NCBI RefSeq assembly: GCF_000159315.1
Contig: NZ_GG669993.1
Location: 16,242 to 80,241, forward strand
Length of the DNA: 64,000 bases
From: Lentilactobacillus hilgardii DSM 20176 = ATCC 8290
GTDB lineage: Bacteria > Bacillota > Bacilli > Lactobacillales > Lactobacillaceae
Reading direction: 5' to 3'
A model generated the notes under the pieces. It saw nothing but the letters and a program-made list of their open reading frames with translations. It did no database searches and was not told where the DNA came from. Each line of letters opens with the position of its first letter. The stretch's first letter is position 1. Shown here in pieces: positions 26,047-35,014 of this stretch. Made by a program: the position numbers and the translations under genes.

Positions 26047-28407
26047 ATGCAACAATCACCAGTAAATTTAAGTCGCGATCAAGCAATCAACCTGCTGGAA
26101 AGTGCAACCGGGATGACCTTTTCGACAGAACAACTTGCAATTCTGCGGCAGCCTTATCAGCAGCCGACACTTATTAATGCGTGTGCTGGCTCTGGTAAAA
26201 CAACCATCTTTATGTTATCCGCACTAGTCGCAATTATGACAGGGAAGATCTCTCCGGAAAATGTATTGGGCATCACGTTTTCTAAAAAAGCCCAAACAGA
26301 TATGGAAAACCGTTATCAACAATACCTGATGCAATTGAAAGCGGTCGGAATAGACCTAGCAGCTGAGGGTATGCCATACTTTAGTACTTTTCACGCACTT
26401 TTTTACAGATTGCTGCGAACGACAACGGAATTTCGTGAAACCAAGGTTCTCACAAGCTACCGTCAATTTTCATTGCCGTTAACCAGACTGATTAAGCATA
26501 CGCACAGTCAAGTGAATTCCCCGTCTGAAATATTGGATAATATGTTTGAACTTGCTGAATTTATCATTAATAGGGGCATTTCTCATAATGCGTTTGCAGA
26601 TTTGTCTGATCCCAAGCAATTAAAGGCGCAATTGGGTGAGGTTGGAGAAGATGAATATGATTTAGATTTCTATACTGATTATCTTGCAGTTATGACACAG
26701 TATATGATTCTGAAACGCCAAAATAGTTTTGTTGATTTTAATGATATGAAGATTTTGCTGCGACAATTATTGGACCAACCTGATCACGTAAGGTCGTTCC
26801 ACCAAATTATGAGTCGATTTAAGTTGGTCGTGATGGATGAGTTTCAAGATATAGACAACCTTCAATGGGATATCATGACCCGACTTCTTTCGCAAGAAGC
26901 GTTATCGCGATTAATTGTGATTGGTGATGATGATCAAAGCATCTATTCATTTCGAGGCAGCAATCCAAAGTTTATTTTAAAATTCCATGGTATTTTACCA
27001 GGTGCAAAAACATACCGTCTTTCAACTAATTATCGAACAGGAGGTCAAATCCTATCCGAGGCCAAACCTTTAATTAAGCATAACTATGTGCGGTTGGCAA
27101 AAGAATTGAAAGCTTTCAACGAAAAAAAGGGACAGGTACACGTTTATCCTCTGAAGACTGCGGGATTTGATCCGAACAGCGATATGTTTACCAAATTAGT
27201 TTCCCAAATTCGTGATCCAGAGATTGATAACCACCAAATTGCGGTGTTGGTTCGATATAATTCTGATAGAACATTGGTCGCCGACTGGTTGGCCAATCAA
27301 CAGATATATGTCAACATTAATAACCGTGGTGCTATCTTTCAACATACGCTGATTTATCGGATTTTGGTTAACCTTATGCAGGCGTTTTGGCAAAACCGGT
27401 TCCAACCATTTCATGAACAAGCCACACGGATCGGATTCACGACCTATCGGAGGCATGTAACAGAAATTGATAAGGCTGCCGGCGGAATTGATTCATTGTC
27501 TGATTATCTTGAAATCGCAACAAAATATAATTTGCGGCATCAACGAACGGAGAATCAAAAACGGTTTGCTAAAATAGATACACGTGTTCGAATGGCATTT
27601 AAGATTATTAAAGAGCAGCGTCAGGATGTTGAAAAAGCCAACTCTGAAACGAGTATTGGGAATGTCTTTATGCAGATTTGGAATACCGTATTGGAATTAA
27701 CGGCAACTTATTTTGATTATATGACTAAAAATGACTTTGTTTCAAAAGATACATTCAAGGATATGACCACTTACCTTCACACTGAAATAAAACAGATAAC
27801 CGATCCCGATGTTTGGTTTGACCAGGAATATCAAAAGCGTCAATTATTGGAAGCCAACAGTCAAAAAGGGGTGTCATTGGAAAACGATGTGCAGTTTTTA
27901 AGCCTTCATCAAGCTAAGGGACTGGAGTTTAAGTATGTTTATTTATATGGACTCTCCGACAAACAATTACCGGTTGGTACAACCATTATCAACGATTGGT
28001 TTCATCCGGATATCAGTTTCGAGGACTTTATTGATCGCTGGAACGATTTGGTGACACGTCAACGTGTGAAAGAATTGACAGGTATTTTAGAAGCAGCTTT
28101 TATCGATATAACAGAAGAAGTTCGTAAAAATAAACATATTGATTTAAACCATATCGAAATTGAAAAGTTTCATGATTTGGATTTGGATTTACTTCATAAT
28201 TGGTACACGGCAATTCGTCACTATTCACAGTTTATTGAAGAAGAACGGCGGTTGATTTACGTTGGTATGACGCGTGCAAAAACAGTTCTAAATGTCAGTG
28301 TCGGATTAAATGCGAGTCCGTTGCTGCGACAGGTTCCCATTGTATCCAAAGTGATGCAGGCTGAAAAAGAAAAGAAGTGCAAGGCCAAGTCCGACGATCA
28401 TAAATAA
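26047..28407 (+). CDS. UvrD/Rep-like superfamily 1 DNA helicase
   Basis: A 786-residue ATP-dependent 3'-5' helicase. Walker A is NACAGSGKTT (Lys51), motif II is VVMDEFQDIDNLQW, motif III is VIGDDDQSIYSFRGS, motif V lies in SLHQAKGLEFKYVYLYGL, and motif VI is RRLIYVGMTRAK. It has 1A/1B/2A/2B organisation but is a divergent form rather than housekeeping PcrA. Such proteins act in repair or recombination. The ATG follows GTAGGAAC. Its coding region stands alone; a strong terminator follows. Confidence 0.88.
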   Translation: MQQSPVNLSRDQAINLLESATGMTFSTEQLAILRQPYQQPTLINACAGSGKTTIFMLSALVAIMTGKISPENVLGITFSKKAQTDMENRYQQYLMQLKAVGIDLAAEGMPYFSTFHALFYRLLRTTTEFRETKVLTSYRQFSLPLTRLIKHTHSQVNSPSEILDNMFELAEFIINRGISHNAFADLSDPKQLKAQLGEVGEDEYDLDFYTDYLAVMTQYMILKRQNSFVDFNDMKILLRQLLDQPDHVRSFHQIMSRFKLVVMDEFQDIDNLQWDIMTRLLSQEALSRLIVIGDDDQSIYSFRGSNPKFILKFHGILPGAKTYRLSTNYRTGGQILSEAKPLIKHNYVRLAKELKAFNEKKGQVHVYPLKTAGFDPNSDMFTKLVSQIRDPEIDNHQIAVLVRYNSDRTLVADWLANQQIYVNINNRGAIFQHTLIYRILVNLMQAFWQNRFQPFHEQATRIGFTTYRRHVTEIDKAAGGIDSLSDYLEIATKYNLRHQRTENQKRFAKIDTRVRMAFKIIKEQRQDVEKANSETSIGNVFMQIWNTVLELTATYFDYMTKNDFVSKDTFKDMTTYLHTEIKQITDPDVWFDQEYQKRQLLEANSQKGVSLENDVQFLSLHQAKGLEFKYVYLYGLSDKQLPVGTTIINDWFHPDISFEDFIDRWNDLVTRQRVKELTGILEAAFIDITEEVRKNKHIDLNHIEIEKFHDLDLDLLHNWYTAIRHYSQFIEEERRLIYVGMTRAKTVLNVSVGLNASPLLRQVPIVSKVMQAEKEKKCKAKSDDHK

Positions 28408-28421
28408 GCAGAGACATAGAC

Positions 28422-28457
28422 AAAAAAGCAGCTCGGGATAATCCCAGGCTGCTTTTT
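28422..28457. terminator. Bidirectional rho-independent terminator
   Basis: AAAAAGCAGC and GCTGCTTTTT arms enclose an inner GGGA/TCCC stem. It serves the helicase and the convergent dipeptidase genes. Confidence 0.88.
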
Positions 28458-28499
28458 GTGTCCGTCAATATAGATGATCAGTTGTTTTTAGGTCAAAAA

Positions 28500-29939
28500 T
28501 TAAAGTTCTCCGCCTTTTTCAAAAGTTGGTACCATTTTTTCAGCCCTTAACAAAACCAGTTGATGGAGAAGATCTTTTAGATTATTTGTGATAACGGCTG
28601 CAATTTTATCATTCATTTTAGTATGCCATTCGGGCAAATCGTTTTCGGAAACATTTTTAAAGGCTTGATCCGCTTTGGCAACGGCATTTCGGCCATTTGC
28701 AAACCCAAATTTACGGCTTTCAGAAACAGCGGTCATGGCGTCCCAATCGTGCTCGGCAAAGAATGGATCAGCCAACATGGCAATTAATTTATTTAACCAG
28801 TAGAAACTTTCGGTTGTTGTTCTCTCCGGTGTGTTTTTGAAGTTCTTGGGTGTATCAAGGCAGTTGGCAAAGAAGGGAACGGGTGAATTGAAAATATTCA
28901 CACCTTCAGCCAGCCAGTGAATTGCAACATGGTCGGCAGGGAAATCGGGGCGAATCTGTAGAATATGCATTTCCTGATTTCGATTCATGCCAATTGGCCG
29001 GTAACGAGAACGTGTTTCCGATGTTCCTGTTTTGCCGTAAGGGTCAAACTCAGTTTCTTGATAATGACTGCTCAAAATAAAGGCGACATCTTCAATTGAA
29101 ACCAAGTGTGACGGAACACGACTAAAGGGCATCGTTCGACTTTCCGGATCCTGAACGATCTCTGGGTTGAGGTATTTCTGACCGTACCAAACCCGGGGCG
29201 TATTGTAATAGTGGTCGCTTTGAACATCTTCACCAAAGATATCTCTGAAGTTAAATCCCTTAGAGGCTTTATTTAGATGATATTTTTCGGCAAATTCCTT
29301 TAAATCATCTGAAAACATAAAATGTTGCGGATCGTTAAAATCAATTTCTTGGATGCCGGTTTGGTTGGGTGCGATGACATAGGTATCATCAGGAATTCGT
29401 TCAGCAGCCCAGTGATGACCACCAACTGTTTCAAAATACCAAACCTCATCCTGATCCGAAAAAGCAATACCATTGCTTTCACAAGTACCATATTTTGTTA
29501 CCAAATCACCAAGTCGACGGACACCTTCTCGCGCATTGTGAATATAAGGTAATACTACCGTCAGCATTGCTTCTTCGCCAATGCCATCATCAACTAAAGG
29601 ATCGAGTCCCAGCATGGTTGTATTTGTGAATTCGGTCTCGGTAGAACTCATCGCGACGTTATCAGTGTTGATACCCGATTCACCCCACAGACCGTCACTA
29701 ACATCTGCACAAGGCGTTTCAGTATAACGAAGCGGCTTGTCCGGCAATTTTAACCGAAAATTGTTAAAAGTTGATATGTAATCTTTAGGCTGATCTTCCG
29801 GCTTTACGACAATAAACCGCTTTGCGTTGATACCGCTGCCGGCATCTTCATTTCTTGCAATCATCGTTGATCCGTCAACGGTGGCACTCTTGCCAACTAA
29901 AACAGCGGTACAACTTGAAAGATTTCTTGTTGTCTTCAA
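28500..29939 (-). CDS. pepD: C69-family dipeptidase
   Basis: A 479-residue intracellular dipeptidase of family C69 (Ntn-hydrolase fold). The nucleophile Cys10 lies in SSCTAVLVGKSAT, followed by DGSTMIARNED; further conserved segments are VAMSSTETEF, YGTCESNGIAFSDQDEVWYFETVGGHHWAAERIPDD and the C-terminal REA-type helices. Only nine residues precede Cys10, so removal of a short propeptide would expose it, as in related PepD enzymes. No signal peptide is present, so it acts on imported peptides. A secreted paralogue is encoded at 60272-61747. Confidence 0.9.
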   Translation of the reverse strand: MKTTRNLSSCTAVLVGKSATVDGSTMIARNEDAGSGINAKRFIVVKPEDQPKDYISTFNNFRLKLPDKPLRYTETPCADVSDGLWGESGINTDNVAMSSTETEFTNTTMLGLDPLVDDGIGEEAMLTVVLPYIHNAREGVRRLGDLVTKYGTCESNGIAFSDQDEVWYFETVGGHHWAAERIPDDTYVIAPNQTGIQEIDFNDPQHFMFSDDLKEFAEKYHLNKASKGFNFRDIFGEDVQSDHYYNTPRVWYGQKYLNPEIVQDPESRTMPFSRVPSHLVSIEDVAFILSSHYQETEFDPYGKTGTSETRSRYRPIGMNRNQEMHILQIRPDFPADHVAIHWLAEGVNIFNSPVPFFANCLDTPKNFKNTPERTTTESFYWLNKLIAMLADPFFAEHDWDAMTAVSESRKFGFANGRNAVAKADQAFKNVSENDLPEWHTKMNDKIAAVITNNLKDLLHQLVLLRAEKMVPTFEKGGEL

Positions 29940-30120
29940 TTAAATCAATCCCTTCAAAAATTCTGTTCCTTTCTAGCATAACCCCAATAAACCATTTTCG
30001 GGAATAAAATTGATCTGATGAACAACAAATTAGGGTGAGTTACTTTTTAGCAAGTCGATAAAAAACGATCCAAGATAATTTTAGAAGCAAATTAATCCTA
30101 GACCGCGTATAGGCTGGAAA

Positions 30121-30579
30121 TTAAGAAAAAACGGAAGTCGTGATTGTTTTTGGAAAAATCAAGGCTTGCCCATAAACCCAATATTTTTGAACCTTCTGTT
30201 TAGCGGAGGTTGAATGAGTTTTGACCTTTCCTCTCAGTACGTTGGCTTTAGAAATTCGATACCAATTATATTGAGTTCCTTGGAAGGCATATAAATCAAT
30301 ATGAACGGCACTATTAACAATACCATAGCTGCTCATTCTTGCCTTTTTCCAAGAAATTGTTTTGATGTTTTTATAAGAACTGGTTGGGACGTGATTGTAA
30401 AGCTTAAACGACTTGTAATTTGAACCGATTGTCGCAAACTGATCTGTTTTGTGATAAGTAAGGGATCCAGGCATACTTTCGTTTGTTGCTGCTTTAGCAG
30501 AAGTCGAGATCTCAACGGTTGCCGTGAACATCAGGCCAGCTGCAATTATCGGTAACACTAAGTTGGATTTGAACATCAT
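30121..30579 (-). CDS. Small secreted protein, unknown function
   Basis: A 152-residue protein with a clear signal peptide (residues 1-31, probable cleavage after SAKA). The mature domain is basic and Tyr/Ser-rich, with HKTDQFATIGSNYKSFKLYNHVP and a beta-rich YNWYRISK segment. It is similar in build to the protein at 2031-2504, though the two are not close in sequence. There is no anchor motif. ATG 30579 follows GGAG by 6 bases; the earlier in-frame ATG overlaps that site. Function is unknown. Confidence 0.68.
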   Translation of the reverse strand: MMFKSNLVLPIIAAGLMFTATVEISTSAKAATNESMPGSLTYHKTDQFATIGSNYKSFKLYNHVPTSSYKNIKTISWKKARMSSYGIVNSAVHIDLYAFQGTQYNWYRISKANVLRGKVKTHSTSAKQKVQKYWVYGQALIFPKTITTSVFS

Positions 30580-30650
30580 CAAACACTCCATTCATTAAAA
30601 ATAAAGACTCCAAGTCATTAAATTCTATTTTAATTATATCGCTGAATACA

Positions 30651-30678
30651 AAAAAAGACACCCCGATCAGGATGTCTT
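30651..30678 (-). terminator. Rho-independent terminator of the PEP carboxylase gene
   Basis: On the minus strand, AAGACATCCTGATCGGGGTGTCTT folds into a short stem followed by seven Ts, 17 bases past the stop codon. Confidence 0.8.
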
Positions 30679-30694
30679 GATAGATGAATTTGAT

Positions 30695-32203
30695 TTAACC
30701 CAAGAATTTTCTCAATGTTGCTTGGCGTTGAATGAGGGCAGTCTTAGTAGTATCGTCGGAAATCTTAACCAAATCGGAAGCAAGTTGTGCATGTTTTTCT
30801 TCCTCTTCGGTTTCTGGACCTGCAACAATATCGAAAAGTTTTTCAATTCCCTCAATATCGTCATCGACAGCCTTCCAAGCAGGATTCTTTCGTTGAAGTT
30901 CGGTTAAAGCTTCCTTACTGAAGTAATGGGAGACATGTTCATAATCAGCTTTAATATTATGGTAATATTTTCTCAAGACGGTTAGTTCCTTATCACTTAG
31001 CTTGGTAAGGGCTCGACCAACACCGATAAATTCAGGAGGAACGCCAATTGAGTACAAAGCACCCGTAAACGTAATTGCACGTGGCATCTTGTAACCATCA
31101 ACGTCACGTGAATAACCGATAATACCAACGTGTTGGTGACGATCACGACGCTTTGGAAAGGCATCGAAGACCGGCTGCAAATCATTGATAAGCGGATCCA
31201 AAGTGACGTGGTATTCTTTGGCGGCTTTTTCAGCGATTTCCAAAAGCGTCTTTTCATCGTCTTCGGGAATAATTTGGAACTTACTTTGTTGTAAACCTTC
31301 ACGTAATTTCATGATGGCTGGTTCAACAACATCTAGTGGATAATCGTAACGGAATGCTGACTGAATTGTGGCCGTCTTCAAACCAGGGAATTCTTCAAGG
31401 TAACGGTCCAACATAAGTGGTGATAGACCACCACGGAAGACGGTACTTCCCATCCCGGCAATTGGATAAATCGGCATGCCGCTTTTATCTTCAAACTTAG
31501 CTAAATGACTCAGAGCTAATTTATTTCCGATAATACTGTTTAGGAAACCGTTGGAAAGAGCAGAATCTGAACCGGCTAAGAAAACCCGCATGTATTCGAT
31601 ATCGCGGCCAAAATGCTTTTTGTACATTTCAATGAACTTCTCTAAGATTTCGGGCGCGTCTAATTGTGATTGGAAACCTTCAAACAGGGGAATCATTTGC
31701 AGCGTGTCTGAATTTTCATGACCAGTATTGAATTCCTTTGACTTGTAGTGAGCAAGGCTGGAGAACTTATCTTCCATTTCAATCAGTTGATCTGCTGATT
31801 GTGTCATAGGCAAAATAGCTTCGAATAATGGTCGTTCATCAAAGCCCAGGTCTTTAGCAAAATCTTCTGCTGAAAGAATGGTCGTCATGGCTTGCATAAG
31901 ACTGTAGCCCTTTTCTTCCCAAATATTTGGGAAACGGAAAGTTAGGAACTTATCACGACCAAGTTGGTGCTTTTTAAAGTAATCATAATGTTCGGAATAC
32001 AAACGGTCAATAACCGACGCATCGGCATGTTTGCCTTCCCAGTCCCACATGTATTCATCAGCATCCAGAGTTGAGAAGTTTTCGTAAGCTTCGTCAATTT
32101 CTCGGTAAGCTGAGATAAATGGGTTATCATGATTTTTGAAAAACGGAACTCCTGCGTTATCTGGATGTTGAGTACCCATGATGTTTGGGATTTTTCTATC
32201 CAT
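30695..32203 (-). CDS. ppcA: Phosphoenolpyruvate carboxylase, archaeal type
   Basis: A 502-residue enzyme that carboxylates PEP to oxaloacetate, about half the length of the ordinary bacterial enzyme and matching the archaeal-type family. Markers are the N-terminal IPNIMGTQHPDNAGVPFF, YMWDWEGKHADASVIDRL, EAILPMTQSADQLIEMEDKF, FLAGSDSALSNG and FRGGLSPLMLDRYLEEFPG. Among Firmicutes this form is known from some lactic acid bacteria and clostridia. It would supply oxaloacetate and aspartate. ATG 32203 lies 9 bases after AGGAGG. It has its own terminator; the start of the longer frame has no ribosome site. Confidence 0.92.
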   Translation of the reverse strand: MDRKIPNIMGTQHPDNAGVPFFKNHDNPFISAYREIDEAYENFSTLDADEYMWDWEGKHADASVIDRLYSEHYDYFKKHQLGRDKFLTFRFPNIWEEKGYSLMQAMTTILSAEDFAKDLGFDERPLFEAILPMTQSADQLIEMEDKFSSLAHYKSKEFNTGHENSDTLQMIPLFEGFQSQLDAPEILEKFIEMYKKHFGRDIEYMRVFLAGSDSALSNGFLNSIIGNKLALSHLAKFEDKSGMPIYPIAGMGSTVFRGGLSPLMLDRYLEEFPGLKTATIQSAFRYDYPLDVVEPAIMKLREGLQQSKFQIIPEDDEKTLLEIAEKAAKEYHVTLDPLINDLQPVFDAFPKRRDRHQHVGIIGYSRDVDGYKMPRAITFTGALYSIGVPPEFIGVGRALTKLSDKELTVLRKYYHNIKADYEHVSHYFSKEALTELQRKNPAWKAVDDDIEGIEKLFDIVAGPETEEEEKHAQLASDLVKISDDTTKTALIQRQATLRKFLG

Positions 32204-32455
32204 AAAGAAATGCCTCCTGTTTTCTTTTAATGTCATTAAATGAGATTATACAGTAAAATGACATAATTGAAAAATTAATTTAAAATCAAGCAACTTTGTA
32301 CATAAACACCAATAAAAGTCGAATATTTACGAATAAAATCGGTCGATTAATTCCTTAATTTAAATAAATATTACCTCAAATTGATCTGAGTTACTACCCC
32401 AGATCAAAAAATAACCCGATTAAAATTAAAACTTTTTTAATTTAAGGGTCTAGAC

Positions 32456-32887
32456 TCATTTTGATTGGCTGAATTCTTTGACCGTTTCTACGGTGTAGTT
32501 TTTACTTCCTGCCAACAATTGTGACACACAACAGCGCCTTTCGGCTTCTGCTGTCATTGATTTAGCTGTCTCAAAGTCCACACCTGCCACTTTAATTTGG
32601 GCATTGACTAAAAATTCATAGTGGGCACGGGCACCGATAAAGGCAACCTGGACACGGACTTCGGATGTGTGAGACAACTGTCTTTCCCGTTCAATTGCTT
32701 CAAGGGTCGCTTCTAAGCAGGTACTTAGCGATAAACTCAGTAACTGTTCGGGGTTTGTGCCGGGATGATTATTTAAAGGACTGCTGGTTTTAACATTTAA
32801 GCCATCAGGCACATAAGCGTGTCCCTCCAAACCTTCTGAATTAATGCCTTCTGTTCTATATAATGCTTGATGCCATCGTGGATCCAT
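32456..32887 (-). CDS. OsmC/Ohr-family hydroperoxide-resistance protein
   Basis: A 143-residue protein of the OsmC/Ohr fold, which reduces organic hydroperoxides with two cysteines. The first lies in LSTCLEATLEAIER (Cys57). The second is in ERRCCVSQLL (Cys119 and Cys120), matching the usual 'CxxS' position of Ohr. The N-terminal RTEGINSEGLEGHAYVPDGLNVKTSSP and TNPEQLLSLSLSTC are typical. ATG 32887 is 11 bases from GGAGG, slightly long; TTG at 32905 overlaps that site. A candidate CRE lies about 41-54 bases upstream. Confidence 0.85.
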   Translation of the reverse strand: MDPRWHQALYRTEGINSEGLEGHAYVPDGLNVKTSSPLNNHPGTNPEQLLSLSLSTCLEATLEAIERERQLSHTSEVRVQVAFIGARAHYEFLVNAQIKVAGVDFETAKSMTAEAERRCCVSQLLAGSKNYTVETVKEFSQSK

Positions 32888-32927
32888 AATAATGAAAGCC
32901 TCCAATTGTTTTTTCTTTATTATAAGC

Positions 32928-32941
32928 TATAAGCGCTTTCA
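32928..32941 (-). promoter_or_regulatory. Candidate catabolite-responsive element (CcpA site)
   Basis: On the minus strand the site reads TGAAAGCGCTTATA, which has the TGAAAGCGCT core of the CcpA consensus with mismatches only at the 3' end. It lies between the divergent Ohr-like and Kef-type genes. Confidence 0.45.
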
Positions 32942-33085
32942 TGTAACTTGGAAATGTTGCTTCTCAAAGTTGAAATCTATTTTAAGTGACGGTTTATGAT
33001 TGAAATTTCAACCGGTTTCCATTAAAGTGTTAGCTGTTTTAACGTTTCTGATAAAGATCAAGTAGCATTGGAAGGAGTTGATAGT

Positions 33086-34942
33086 TTGAATCAATTGTCT
33101 TTGGTTATTATTTTACTGGCTGCGTTACTGATTCCATTGGCAATGGCAAGGTTTAAAATAACTTTTTTGCCGACTGCTGTTGTTGAAATTATTGTAGGGG
33201 TCATTCTTGGCCCGTCGCTTTTAAACCTGATTCAGATAAATTCAACGCTGGATTTGTTACAAAATGTTGGTGTTATCGTTCTTTTGTTTTTGAGTGGGAT
33301 GGAGATTGATTTTAGTCTTTTTAAACGCCGGTCTACGCGGTTATCTCCTCTTGAAGAAAAGGGGAAGAAGCAGGCACCCAAATATTCAGTATTGACGATT
33401 GCATTTTTAGGTTATCTATCGATTATTGCAATGTCGATTGTAATGGGTGTGGGGTTGAAATTGTCGGGGTTATTCCAAGATGTTTTCCTGTCTTCGATTC
33501 TATTTATGACAATTTCACTTGGGATCGTTATTGCAAGCTTGAAAGAAAAGGAATTATTAAGCCGTCCATTTGGTCAAACCATTTTGCTGATAGCTGCATT
33601 GGGCGAAGTTGTGCCGATGGTTGGCCTTACATTTTATGCTTCGGCTTACAGTCCCAATTCAAAATCATTATGGCTGATTTTGTTGATCTTGGTCGCTGCG
33701 GCTTTACTTTTTTGGCGATTCAAACCATTCTTTAAATTGTTTGATAAAATCAATAAATCCACCACTCAATTAGATGTCCGCTTGGCATTCTTTATGATTG
33801 TTACGTTGGTGACCGTTGCGGAATCTGTGGGTGCTGAAGGCATTCTTGGTGCCTTCTTGGCAGGGATCGTTATTAAGCTGCTCGAACCGCATGAAGAAAC
33901 CAAAGTTCGATTAGATTCCATCGGATACGGTTTCTTTATTCCCATTTTCTTCATGATGAGTGGGGTGAATTTAAATTTACGACAACTGATCTCTCATTCG
34001 CAAACATTGTTGATGATTCCGGCTATTTTTGGCGCTTATATCATATCCAAAGCCTTGGTCTATTTTGCTCTGAAAATGCGCTTTAAGACCAGTAATGCAG
34101 TTGCGGGGACCGCAATGTCGGCGACAACAATTACGGTAGTGCTTGCCGTACTACAAGTTGCCCGGCACCTGCATCAAATAAACAGCCAACAGTCCGGTGC
34201 TTTTCTGTTGGCGGCCATTCTAACCTGCGTGATTGGACCTTTAATGTTTAATAAGGGTTATTCTGCGGAAACAGAGGATTTAAAGAAAACCACTGTCCAT
34301 TTTATCGGAACCAATTTAACGACGGTCCCGGTTGCCCAACAGTTGGCAAAGGGCTGGTATGATGTGACGATGTATACGAATAATCAGCATAACTACCGGG
34401 CATTCAACAGTGAAGTCTCAATTAAATTATTGGATAATATGGAGACGGGGCTTATGGTCAATCAGGGGGTTTTTGATGCTGATATTGTTGTTATGGGACA
34501 ATTGAATTCTAAGAAAAACTATGAATTGGCAAGGGCAGCTAAAAAATATGGCGTTAAACGGGTGATCGTTCGTTTTGAAGATCGAAATATTTTAAACGAC
34601 AAGCAAAGTGAGCTGGAGAGTCTTGGAGTGGAGGTCTATAATACACCGGATGTTAATATTAGTATGCTTCGTTCACTGATTGAAGCGCCTTCGACGATGC
34701 GATTAATGACGTCTACCGAAGCCAGTGTTTACGAAGTGGCACTTAGGAACTCACGATATGCAGATATTCAAGTGAGAAATATTCCTTTCATTGATAAGAT
34801 TACGATCACCCAGATTTACCGTGATAAGCGGTTCATTCGGCCAACCGGCGGCACATCGTTAAAATTAAATGATCGCATTATCTTTACCAGCAGTAAACAA
34901 CAGGCCCCGGAGGTTCGCCGTGAATTGGGGAAACTAAACTAA
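33086..34942 (+). CDS. Kef-type monovalent cation:proton antiporter (CPA2) with TrkA-like domains
   Basis: A 618-residue membrane protein. Residues about 1-395 form a 12-13-segment CPA2 exchanger, with GVILGPSLLNLIQ, VGVIVLLFLSGMEIDFSLF and AEGILGAFLAGIV typical of the family. A TrkA-N-like Rossmann domain starts at VHFIGTNLTTVPVAQQLAKG (about 406), and a TrkA-C domain (about 540-618) ends the protein, so exchange is probably gated by nucleotides. It likely moves K+ or Na+ against protons. The start is TTG 33086, 8 bases after AAGGAG. It is monocistronic. Confidence 0.88.
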   Translation: MNQLSLVIILLAALLIPLAMARFKITFLPTAVVEIIVGVILGPSLLNLIQINSTLDLLQNVGVIVLLFLSGMEIDFSLFKRRSTRLSPLEEKGKKQAPKYSVLTIAFLGYLSIIAMSIVMGVGLKLSGLFQDVFLSSILFMTISLGIVIASLKEKELLSRPFGQTILLIAALGEVVPMVGLTFYASAYSPNSKSLWLILLILVAAALLFWRFKPFFKLFDKINKSTTQLDVRLAFFMIVTLVTVAESVGAEGILGAFLAGIVIKLLEPHEETKVRLDSIGYGFFIPIFFMMSGVNLNLRQLISHSQTLLMIPAIFGAYIISKALVYFALKMRFKTSNAVAGTAMSATTITVVLAVLQVARHLHQINSQQSGAFLLAAILTCVIGPLMFNKGYSAETEDLKKTTVHFIGTNLTTVPVAQQLAKGWYDVTMYTNNQHNYRAFNSEVSIKLLDNMETGLMVNQGVFDADIVVMGQLNSKKNYELARAAKKYGVKRVIVRFEDRNILNDKQSELESLGVEVYNTPDVNISMLRSLIEAPSTMRLMTSTEASVYEVALRNSRYADIQVRNIPFIDKITITQIYRDKRFIRPTGGTSLKLNDRIIFTSSKQQAPEVRRELGKLN

Positions 34943-35014
34943 TCATATGCAAGTTGGCACTTCTTTAACTATACTTAATTTGTAGAACCATTATTCTGAC
35001 TGGGGGAGTTGCCA

